8,242 nucleotides of DNA, from positions 1 through 8,242 of the forward strand of contig CALDNG010000289.1 in NCBI GenBank assembly GCA_937915285.1, written 5' to 3'. Numbering within the stretch: position 1 is the stretch's first letter; each line of letters starts with the position of its first letter. This stretch comes from an uncultured Desulfomonile sp. GTDB taxonomy: Bacteria > Desulfobacterota > Desulfomonilia > Desulfomonilales > Desulfomonilaceae. The notes under the pieces are model-generated. The model was not told the DNA's origin. It was given only the letters and a program-made list of their open reading frames with translations, and did not search any database. The position numbers and the translations under genes were made by a program. Of the stretch, positions 1-5,606 are shown one piece after another.

Positions 1-1153
1 CTAAACCTATACCTTTCAGAAAAACACCACGCACTATTGTAATAAAATATCTCAACGGGTTCAAATAGGTCACATACTGTATCATCCAGGGCATGTTCTC
101 AATAGGAAAAGCGTAACCCGACAGAAGCACCGATGGTTGAAGAAACATGAACGAAGTCAGTATGGCCTGTTGCTGCGTTGAACAGAATGCGCTTATCGTC
201 ATTCCGATACCTGATGATGTTATGAGAAATAGCATTGAGGCTCCGAAGAAAAACGCGAAGGAGCCTCTGAATGGAATGTCATAGAACCAAATCGCCATAG
301 GGGTAATTATAAGGAGAATGACAATCGCTATAAGGAAGCACGGTATGGTTTTTCCCAGGATCAGTTCCAGCCTGGATATTGGTGCGACCATCAGTTGTTC
401 AATGGTCCCGATCTCTTTTTCCCTCACTATGACGGCGCTGGTGAGAACGGTTGACATTGCCAGGATGATTAGAACAACCACTCCGGGGACAAAGAATTCC
501 TTGGAATTGAGATTAGGATTGAACCACGCCCTTGAAGCGTCCTTGAACTGAGGAGTGATTAGCCTCGGGCTTGTTGAATCGAAAAGGAGGCCCTGCATGG
601 AATTGATGCGCGACGCGAGTATGTCGCCTGAGAACCCGTTGACAATAGCCTGAGCGTATCCTGAGACCGTACCCGCTGTGATTGTGTCGACGCCGTCCAC
701 CAAAACACCGATTTCGGCAGTTCGTCCCGCACGGACTCGCCTCTCGAAATCCGGCGGTATCAGCAACGCCATGACCGCCCGTGTTTGCATAAGATAGGGA
801 TCAACATCCTCGTATCTTTCAAGATTCGCAATGATATTGAAATACCCCGATCTTTTGAAGGATTCTGTTACCTGTCTGCTCAATGCGCTTCGGTCGAGAT
901 CGACCACAACAGTTCTGACGTCCTTAACATCGAGCCGGGAAGCAGACCCAAAAATGATGAGCTGCAGTAGTGGAGCTATCAACAGGAGTCCAAAGTTCTG
1001 CCTGTTTCGAACGATCTGTATAAACTCCTTAATTATAAGTCTTTTGATTCTCTGAATCTTTTCCCTGAAGCCGTTGTCTGACACCAGGTTGAACAACCTG
1101 GATGAAGATGCATCTTTTCTTAAATTGCTGGAGGTTGAATTTGAGAATGTCAC
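1..1153 (-). CDS. ybhR: ABC-2 type exporter permease, YbhR-like, partial (3' end off the left edge)
   Basis: Second permease of the exporter, an integral inner-membrane protein. 384 codons are visible and the reading frame is still open at base 1. Residues about 55-71 form the first membrane helix after a basic KEF-type segment. A long extracytoplasmic domain (about 75-220) contains a DGVDT segment matching the family's 'DGS/DGR' region. Later come VIVREKEIGTIEQL (242-254), CSTQQQA (324-330), LLSGYAFPIENMP (343-355) and LNPLRYF (364-370), all hallmarks of the YbhR/YhhJ family. E. coli YbhR is about 368 residues, so only some 30-40 C-terminal residues should be missing. The start chosen is GTG at 1153, overlapping the upstream TGA as GTGA with AAGAGG five bases before it. 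That gives an unusually long, serine-rich N-terminus of about 35 residues. A second GTG at codon 24 (1084) would be shorter but lacks a ribosome binding site. The assignment is by remembered family motifs; the transported substrate is unknown. Confidence 0.9.
   Translation of the reverse strand, partial: MTFSNSTSSNLRKDASSSRLFNLVSDNGFREKIQRIKRLIIKEFIQIVRNRQNFGLLLIAPLLQLIIFGSASRLDVKDVRTVVVDLDRSALSRQVTESFKRSGYFNIIANLERYEDVDPYLMQTRAVMALLIPPDFERRVRAGRTAEIGVLVDGVDTITAGTVSGYAQAIVNGFSGDILASRINSMQGLLFDSTSPRLITPQFKDASRAWFNPNLNSKEFFVPGVVVLIILAMSTVLTSAVIVREKEIGTIEQLMVAPISRLELILGKTIPCFLIAIVILLIITPMAIWFYDIPFRGSFAFFFGASMLFLITSSGIGMTISAFCSTQQQAILTSFMFLQPSVLLSGYAFPIENMPWMIQYVTYLNPLRYFITIVRGVFLKGIGL
1084..1101. 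repeat. Perfect inverted repeat inside the start of the YbhR-like gene
   Basis: CCAGGTT (1084-1090) and AACCTGG (1095-1101) form a perfect 7-bp stem with a 4-base loop. It lies about 17 codons into the annotated YbhR-like frame and its edge touches the alternative GTG codon at 1084-1082. It could be a small mRNA hairpin affecting translation of the last gene. It is followed by no T-tract on either strand, so it is not an intrinsic terminator. It may be chance. Confidence 0.4.
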
Positions 1154-2286
1154 ATCAACCTCTTTTTAAGTTTTAGAGCGGCTAGGGTAGTGACGAAAAA
1201 ACCGAAAACGATCAGGAGAAGGGTTGGTAAAATAATAGCCTCTACCCCGGCCCCTTTCAGATAAATGGCCCTCAAAATGGTTATCAACTGCCTCGCCGGC
1301 ACGACGTAGGTGATTATCTGCAGGACATAGGGCATGTTGGATACCGGAAAGACAAACCCGGAAAGCAGGAATGTGGGCAGAAAGGTTCCCAACAGCGCCA
1401 ACTGAGTGGCAAAAAACTGATTCTTCGCCACTACCGAGATCAAGAATCCTACAGACAAGGCGCCAACGAGAAAAATGCTTGATATGACAAACATAACGAG
1501 AAGGCTCCCCCTGAAGGGAACCTGGAACACATACTGTCCCATGAGATAAACCAGTAGGAGGTCTACATATCCGAGGGCAAAATACGGTATCAGTTTTCCC
1601 ACTATGAGTTCATTTGATTTTACAGGAGTGGAAATCAACTGCTCGAGGGTACCGGTCTCTTTCTCTCGTACTATGGTGAGTGAAGTCAAAAGCGCAGCAA
1701 TGACCATCATGATTATGGCTATCAGTCCGGGGATGATGTTGTTTCGACTCTGCAACTCGGGGTTGTACATTAGCTTGATCTTGGCGTGAACAGGGGAGTT
1801 GACCCGCCCGGCCATCGACTGTCTTGTCAGCGCTTCATTCTTGAAGTCCAGTTCAAATGTGCCTACAATGTTTTCGAGATAAACAATGGCCAATCCGGCG
1901 CGAGTGGAATCCGAGCCGTCAATCAAAGCCTGGACAGTAGTGGGTTTGCCTTTTTTGAGGTTCTCGCTGAAGTCGAACGGAATTACCAGTCCCATACTGA
2001 TCCCGTTGGAATCTATTTCCGATACAATTTTGGAATATGACTCGGGCGCCATCACGGTAGTGAAATAGCCTGAACTGGTCATTCTATCCAGGAACTCCCT
2101 GGACTGTGGGCTGCGATCCTGGTCCCATACGGCCATGGGAATATTGTCTACATCCAGGGACAAGGCATAACCAAAAAGAAACATGAGCATGACCGGTATA
2201 CCCAGTGCGAGGTAAAGGGATCTCGAATCACGGATTATCTGGCGGGTCTCTTTTCGGGCTACGGCTATGGTCCTGGAAATGTTCAC
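1150..2286 (-). CDS. ybhS: ABC-2 type exporter permease, YbhS-like
   Basis: Complete 378-residue permease, the length expected for YbhS (about 377). The N-terminus has the amphipathic KETRQIIRDSRS segment (12-23), then a helix ending in FGYALSLDV (38-46). An extracytoplasmic domain spans about 47-183 and includes LIDGSDS (121-127). A C-terminal bundle of about five helices follows: 184-206, 232-254, 260-284, 292-313 and 349-371. Family motifs are VREKETGTLEQLISTP (206-221), VPFRGSLL (256-263), AKNQFFATQLAL (287-298) and LLSGFVFPVSNMP (307-319). It should pair with the YbhR-like protein to form the transmembrane path, energised by the two ATPases upstream. The start is GTG at 2286, 21 bases after the upstream TGA. 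No strong ribosome binding site precedes it, and the start is chosen because the family N-terminus begins there. The gene ends with ATG-TGA, overlapping the next start. Confidence 0.94.
   Translation of the reverse strand: MNISRTIAVARKETRQIIRDSRSLYLALGIPVMLMFLFGYALSLDVDNIPMAVWDQDRSPQSREFLDRMTSSGYFTTVMAPESYSKIVSEIDSNGISMGLVIPFDFSENLKKGKPTTVQALIDGSDSTRAGLAIVYLENIVGTFELDFKNEALTRQSMAGRVNSPVHAKIKLMYNPELQSRNNIIPGLIAIIMMVIAALLTSLTIVREKETGTLEQLISTPVKSNELIVGKLIPYFALGYVDLLLVYLMGQYVFQVPFRGSLLVMFVISSIFLVGALSVGFLISVVAKNQFFATQLALLGTFLPTFLLSGFVFPVSNMPYVLQIITYVVPARQLITILRAIYLKGAGVEAIILPTLLLIVFGFFVTTLAALKLKKRLM
1159..1164 (-). promoter_or_regulatory. Ribosome binding site deciding the YbhR-like start
   Basis: On the minus strand AAGAGG ends five bases before GTG 1153-1151. 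The site lies inside the last codons of the YbhS-like gene, and the start and stop codons overlap as GTGA, so translation of the two permeases is probably coupled. This is the reason for preferring the long N-terminus. Confidence 0.65.
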
Positions 2287-2307
2287 TGTTTATACCGATC
2301 AGTTCAA

Positions 2308-3255
2308 TCACTGCACGGATTTGTTCGAAGTCAGTGTTACAAATACGTCTTCAAGGCTTGGGGTTATAGTCTGGAGATTCACAATCCTGATGTCCGCCTT
2401 ATCCAGAATCTTACGAGCGGCTTCCATGGCGCCTTCGGGGTCGCTGGTAACGATGTGTATTCTGCTGCCGAATATTGCTGTTTCAGAAAATAAATTTTCC
2501 GCCCCCAATAACTCTGAGGCTTCGATCACCCTCTCGCATTCGAGATCAATTACCGACTCAGTCATCCATTTGGTCTTCAGTTCACTCGGGGACCCCAAGG
2601 CTATGATTCTGCCGGAATTCATAAGCGCAAGCCGGTTGCAATATTCCGCTTCTTCCATGTAATGGGTCGTCACAAAAATGGTTACGCCCTGCATGGCCAA
2701 TTCATTGATTAGATCCCAGAAATTACGACGTGAGAGCGGATCTACTCCGGAGGTAGGCTCATCCAGAAACAGAGCGGGGGGCTCATGAAGCACTGCGCAA
2801 CCCAAAGCCAGGCGTTGTTTCCAACCAAGGGGAAGAGCCCCGGTGAGGATGTCCTTCTTGTCGGCAAGATCCGCCATCTTGAGGACCCAGGCGTCCCGAG
2901 ATTTCTTGCGCTCAGGGCTCAGTCCGTAAATCCCGCCGAAGAAGTCCAGGTTCTCTGATACGGTCAAATCCTCATAAAGAGAGAATTTTTGAGACATGTA
3001 TCCTATATTTTTCTTGATTTCCTCGTGCTGGGTTGAAACGTCGTATCCCGAAACTGATGCCACACCTGAAGTAGGCGTCAGCAGACCGCACAGTATTTTA
3101 ATCGTGGTTGTCTTACCAGCGCCGTTGGGACCCAAAAACCCAAATATTTCCCCTTTTTTAACTTCGAAACTTATGTGGTCTACAGCCACAAAATCCCCGA
3201 AAACCCGTAAGAGGTTGTCAGCATAAACCGCTATTTCGGAATGTTGGGATTTCAC
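2308..3255 (-). CDS. ybhF: ABC exporter ATPase, equivalent to the C-terminal half of YbhF
   Basis: 315-residue cytoplasmic nucleotide-binding subunit. Visible motifs are Walker A GPNGAGKT (42-49), Q-loop Gln89, Walker B ALFLDE (161-166) with catalytic Glu166, D-loop region GVDPLSRR (170-177) and H-loop His198 in TTHYMEEAE. The ABC signature is not LSGGQ but LPLGW (141-145, then KQRL). From memory, the second half of E. coli YbhF has a very similar LPLG-KQRL form. The C-terminal tail, about 230-315, ends in PSLEDVFVTLT, typical of ABC-2 exporter ATPases. The start is GTG at 3255, directly after an in-frame TAA, with AAAGG about 9 bases upstream inside the preceding gene. It lies 5 bases after the TGA of the other ATPase and in a different frame, so the two are made as separate polypeptides. 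It should heterodimerise with that neighbour. Confidence 0.94.
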   Translation of the reverse strand: MKSQHSEIAVYADNLLRVFGDFVAVDHISFEVKKGEIFGFLGPNGAGKTTTIKILCGLLTPTSGVASVSGYDVSTQHEEIKKNIGYMSQKFSLYEDLTVSENLDFFGGIYGLSPERKKSRDAWVLKMADLADKKDILTGALPLGWKQRLALGCAVLHEPPALFLDEPTSGVDPLSRRNFWDLINELAMQGVTIFVTTHYMEEAEYCNRLALMNSGRIIALGSPSELKTKWMTESVIDLECERVIEASELLGAENLFSETAIFGSRIHIVTSDPEGAMEAARKILDKADIRIVNLQTITPSLEDVFVTLTSNKSVQ

Positions 3256-3260
3256 TTAGC

Positions 3261-4247
3261 TCAGCCTTTTATCTCACGGAATTCGCTGTCACGAGGTATG
3301 AGGGATAGAAAGGCGTCCTCCATCGAAGGAGATATCCACCTGGATGACAAAACCTTGATGCCGCATTCACCGAGTGAACCAAAGACTTCGGATTGAGCGT
3401 ACTTGTCGGTCATCCTTATATGAAGCGTGTCCCCAAAAACGTTAACGTCCAAAACGCTTCCACCCACCGACAACTGACGACGTGCCTCAGGAATGTCAGA
3501 CGGAACAAGTTCCATCATGACGCCCTTGACGAGGCTTTTCAGATAAGCCGGCGACCCCATTTCGATCAGCTCTCCATTGCTCATGAGCGCCGTTCGGGTG
3601 GTCCTCTCAGCCTCATCGAGATATGCTGTGGAAACGAGAATGCTTATGCCCTTTTTTAACAATTCATACAATATTTTCCAGAAGTCACGCCTGGACACAG
3701 GATCAACGCCATTTGTGGGTTCATCCAGTAGTATAAGTCTCGGAGAATGAATGAGAGCGCATGCTAGCCCAAGTTTCTGTTTCATGCCTCCCGAAAGGGC
3801 CCCAGCAAGCCTGTCTTTGAATGGGCCAAGCCTACTGAATGCGAAGAGTTCCTCCATGCGGGGAGGCCGGTCCTTTCTGGGAACCTGAAACAGGTCAGCG
3901 TAAAATATAAGGTTTTCCAGCACAGTAAGGTCCTGGTAAAGGCCGAATCTTTGGGGCATGTAAGCCAGATGCTCCTTGACCCCCTCCGGATCATCAACAA
4001 TGGAAACCCCGTCTATCCATGCGTTTCCCGACGAGGGTTCAAGAATACCTGCCAACATCCTTATTGTAGTGGTCTTTCCTGCTCCATCAGGTCCGACAAG
4101 TCCGAAGAGTTCACCCCTTTGAACCACAAGGTCAAGATTCTTTACTGCCGAAGTATCTCCAAAATTTCGGCACAACTTCTCTACAACTATGACATTGTCG
4201 TCGGTTTTCAAATTTGGGGCCATTGAATGGGGCAGAACATTTTCCAT
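3261..4247 (-). CDS. ybhF: ABC exporter ATPase, equivalent to the N-terminal half of YbhF, H-loop histidine absent
   Basis: 328-residue nucleotide-binding subunit. Motifs are Walker A GPDGAGKT (52-59, with Asp in place of the common Asn), Q-loop Gln99, a near-canonical signature LSGGM (151-155, then KQKLGLACAL), Walker B LILLDE (171-176) with catalytic Glu176, and GVDPVSRR (180-187). The switch position usually occupied by His reads STAYLDEAE (206-214), so Ala208 stands where His is expected. The C-terminal tail ends in SPSMEDAFLSLI, like other exporter ATPases. The ATG start at 4247 is 3 bases after the TAA of the YbhG-like gene. No clear ribosome binding site is visible, so translational coupling is likely. 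It lies upstream of the LPLGW ATPase, the same order as the halves of the fused YbhF/RbbA proteins. Together they predict one complete and one degenerate ATP site. Confidence 0.94.
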   Translation of the reverse strand: MENVLPHSMAPNLKTDDNVIVVEKLCRNFGDTSAVKNLDLVVQRGELFGLVGPDGAGKTTTIRMLAGILEPSSGNAWIDGVSIVDDPEGVKEHLAYMPQRFGLYQDLTVLENLIFYADLFQVPRKDRPPRMEELFAFSRLGPFKDRLAGALSGGMKQKLGLACALIHSPRLILLDEPTNGVDPVSRRDFWKILYELLKKGISILVSTAYLDEAERTTRTALMSNGELIEMGSPAYLKSLVKGVMMELVPSDIPEARRQLSVGGSVLDVNVFGDTLHIRMTDKYAQSEVFGSLGECGIKVLSSRWISPSMEDAFLSLIPRDSEFREIKG

Positions 4248-4250
4248 AAA

Positions 4251-5252
4251 TTATCTGACGGATTCATCCGCAATGATATAGCCCTCAGCAGGCATGCCTA
4301 TCTTCAGATCCTGGTTTGGGTTTGGAATAGTGATTTTTACCCTGTAAACCTGCTTGATTCTTTCTTCCCGAGTTTGGACATTTTTAGGTGTGAATTCTGC
4401 GCGTGTAGATATGAAAGTGAGAACACCTTCATAAAATCTGTCGGGATATGTGTCAATGGTGATGCGAGCCTTCTGGCCGAGTTTGATTTTCCCGAGGTCC
4501 TTTTCCCCGACATATCCTTTAAGCCATACCTCATCTATTTCTGCTACTGTCGCCACCGTGGCCCCAGGGAGAATGACCTCTCCCAATTCATTGGCCTTGA
4601 CGAGCACTACTCCATTGATCGGCGATTGCAACAAGGAGTGCTTGATGTCCAGTTCAATACGTTTCAACTCCCACTTTGCTCTTTCAAGCCTGAAACGCGC
4701 AGCCCTGATCTGTTCCTCCCTCGGGCCCCTTTCCAGTTCTGTCAGCCTTTGAACAGCGTTGTTGTATTCCTCCGTTGCAACCTTGAAGGCCATTTCCTTG
4801 CTATCATGGACTGAAGCCGATATTGCCCCGCCCTTGAACAGTGCAAGATGCCTTTCATATTCATCTCTGGCATTGGCGAGACGGCTTTCCGCAGCCTTCG
4901 CCACGGCCCGGGCGCTCTTGATCTCTTCCTCCCTGGTTCCCGCTTCAAGCTCGTCAAGGACCGCGCGGGCCGTAGCAATCTCGGATTCTGCTGAGCCCCT
5001 CAAGGCCTCCAGTGAGTCTGTGTCCAGGGTAGCCACAACCTGGTCTTTTGTAACCCTGTCACCCTCCATGATAGGCAGGTTGTTTATCTGGCCCGCTATA
5101 CGAAAGGATAAATCCACTTCTATAGCTTCTATGTTCCCACTCACAAATACCGTTCCAGGCGGAATGGAGGGTTTCTTGAGGTAAAGCGAAATTCCCAGGA
5201 AGAGGCCTACGCCAATCAGCAGCCCTATCAACACCACATGCTTTTTGTTCAT
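4251..5252 (-). CDS. ybhG: Membrane-fusion (HlyD-type) adaptor protein, YbhG-like
   Basis: Periplasmic adaptor of the exporter, 333 residues from the chosen ATG and nearly the same length as E. coli YbhG (332). A short basic MNKKH is followed by one membrane anchor at about 6-25. The first half of the barrel-sandwich (lipoyl-like) domain is about 44-78 (SFRIAGQI, EGDRVTKDQVV). A long charged coiled-coil hairpin follows at about 82-205, then the second half of the lipoyl-like domain (SPINGVVL, 210-217) and a beta-barrel at about 239-320. That barrel contains AEFTPKNVQTREER (285-298) and VYRVKI, a strong YbhG signature. The hairpin has an internal repeat: ELEAGTREEEIKSAR (101-115) and ELERGPREEQIRAAR (172-186). 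In-frame TTG 5288 and ATG 5270 lie upstream. ATG 5252 is preferred because AAGGA precedes it by 10 bases, the family begins MxKK there, and the likely transcript starts at about 5294. It is first in the operon. Confidence 0.93.
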   Translation of the reverse strand: MNKKHVVLIGLLIGVGLFLGISLYLKKPSIPPGTVFVSGNIEAIEVDLSFRIAGQINNLPIMEGDRVTKDQVVATLDTDSLEALRGSAESEIATARAVLDELEAGTREEEIKSARAVAKAAESRLANARDEYERHLALFKGGAISASVHDSKEMAFKVATEEYNNAVQRLTELERGPREEQIRAARFRLERAKWELKRIELDIKHSLLQSPINGVVLVKANELGEVILPGATVATVAEIDEVWLKGYVGEKDLGKIKLGQKARITIDTYPDRFYEGVLTFISTRAEFTPKNVQTREERIKQVYRVKITIPNPNQDLKIGMPAEGYIIADESVR

Positions 5253-5262
5253 CAGGTTGATT

Positions 5263-5267
5263 TCCTT
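5263..5267 (-). promoter_or_regulatory. Ribosome binding site for the YbhG-like gene
   Basis: AAGGA on the minus strand lies 10 bases before ATG 5252. ATG 5270 and TTG 5288 have no comparable site, so this favours the shorter protein. Confidence 0.55.
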
Positions 5268-5300
5268 CATTCTTTGGAACGAAGTCAAATTGACTCACGA

Positions 5301-5329
5301 ATCATATCAGTAAACTCTCCCCGTCTCAA
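5301..5329 (-). promoter_or_regulatory. Sigma-70-type promoter of the exporter operon
   Basis: Minus strand: -35 TTGAGA (5329-5324), a 17-base spacer, and -10 TATGAT (5306-5301) preceded by TGA, an extended -10 (TGnTATGAT). Each hexamer differs from consensus at one position. Transcription would begin near 5294, giving a leader of about 42 bases to ATG 5252. TTG 5288 would lie only about 6 bases from the transcript start, which argues against it as the start codon. No other promoter of this quality was seen in the region for the leftward genes, so all five are probably transcribed from here. Confidence 0.72.
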
Positions 5330-5467
5330 GAAACTATTAAGCAAGAAACAAGATAGAAAATTGGGAAGATAAACATTAAATCACGCCTGGAATTGACAGG
5401 TTGACCATAAATTTAGCAAATTTCGCGAGAAAATAATATTCTACATCTATATTTAACTTTAATTAAT

Positions 5468-5503
5468 CAACATAGAAAATAAGTCCAATATAAATAAATG
5501 TTG
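5468..5503. repeat. Two isolated half-sites matching the neighbouring palindrome
   Basis: CAACAT at 5468-5473 and AATGTTG at 5497-5503 are the two arms of the palindrome at 5529-5543. The second is exactly 32 bases from the same word in the palindrome, and the first is about 30 bases from the second. This is close to three helical turns each, so the copies would face the same side of the helix. They could be extra contacts for a regulator, but the surroundings are AT-rich and short words recur there by chance. Confidence 0.35.
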
Positions 5504-5528
5504 AAGATGAGTTCTAAAATTATAATTT

Positions 5529-5543
5529 AATGTTGACAACATT
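5529..5543. promoter_or_regulatory. Perfect 15-bp palindrome, candidate operator
   Basis: AATGTTG-A-CAACATT is a perfect 7-bp inverted repeat around one central base. It ends 7 bases before the -10 of the rightward promoter and covers its -35 region, where a bound dimeric regulator would block RNA polymerase. It is about 200 bases upstream of the leftward promoter. It contains the word TTGACA (5533-5538) by virtue of its own sequence. The regulator is unknown and I do not recognise it as a known operator. Confidence 0.5.
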
Positions 5544-5547
5544 TACT

Positions 5548-5556
5548 TGGTATGAT
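5548..5556 (+). promoter_or_regulatory. Extended -10 promoter of the SNF2-family gene
   Basis: TGGTATGAT is a TGn-extended -10 with hexamer TATGAT at 5551-5556. The expected -35 position (about 5528-5533) has no good match and is occupied by the palindrome. A TTGACA at 5533 is only 12 bases from this -10, so the extended motif probably carries most of the strength. A transcript from about 5563 would have a leader of about 44 bases. Confidence 0.55.
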
Positions 5557-5564
5557 AACGCACG

Positions 5565-5591
5565 CCAAGCGCTTCTCAGTTAAGCACTCGG
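5565..5591 (+). other. Possible leader hairpin before the SNF2 ribosome binding site
   Basis: AGCGCTT (5568-5574) can pair with AAGCACT (5582-5588) with one C-A mismatch around a 7-base loop. After one further mismatch, CC 5565-5566 pairs with GG 5590-5591. It lies at the very start of the predicted mRNA and ends just before the ribosome binding site without covering it. It may be chance. Confidence 0.25.
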
Positions 5592-5593
5592 AT

Positions 5594-5600
5594 AGAGGAG
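5594..5600 (+). promoter_or_regulatory. Strong ribosome binding site of the SNF2-family gene
   Basis: AGAGGAG lies 6 bases before GTG 5607. An in-frame TAA at 5604 immediately precedes the GTG, so no earlier start is possible in this frame. Confidence 0.8.
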
Positions 5601-5606
5601 AAATAA

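Larger units (their letters stand above)
5253..5606. other. Divergent intergenic control region, AT-rich, no gene
   Basis: About 350 bases separate the start of the exporter operon (leftward) from the SNF2 gene (rightward). The core is very AT-rich: 5401-5520 has 26 G or C in 120 bases. I see no convincing coding frame, RNA gene or terminator. It holds one promoter candidate for each direction, a perfect palindrome and two separate half-site copies, listed individually. No regulator gene is next to it; in E. coli the TetR-family gene cecR (ybiH) sits upstream of ybhG, and here the SNF2 gene takes that place. Confidence 0.8.

Noticed and set aside
1..40. Adapter or vector sequence at the left edge
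   Set aside because: The bases translate in frame as a normal YbhR-like segment (VFLKGIGL) up to base 1, so the left edge is a simple cut.
3240..3275. Sequencing frameshift having split one fused ATPase gene
   Set aside because: Both proteins have complete family-like ends, and a TAA lies immediately before the second start in its own frame, so one indel would not restore a fusion.
4227..4814. 195-residue plus-strand reading frame
   Set aside because: It is the complement of the YbhG-like gene and the start of the ATPase, with no ribosome binding site or family features.
5253..5288. TTG at 5288 or ATG at 5270 as the start of the YbhG-like protein
   Set aside because: The extra residues are not hydrophobic or family-like, neither codon has a good ribosome binding site, and the likely promoter would start the transcript only a few bases before TTG. 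ATG 5252 fits family length and has AAGGA upstream.
5533..5556. TTGACA at 5533 with TATGAT at 5551 as a classical -35/-10 pair
   Set aside because: The spacer is only 12 bases, too short for sigma-70. TTGACA is better explained as part of the palindrome, and the extended -10 stands alone.
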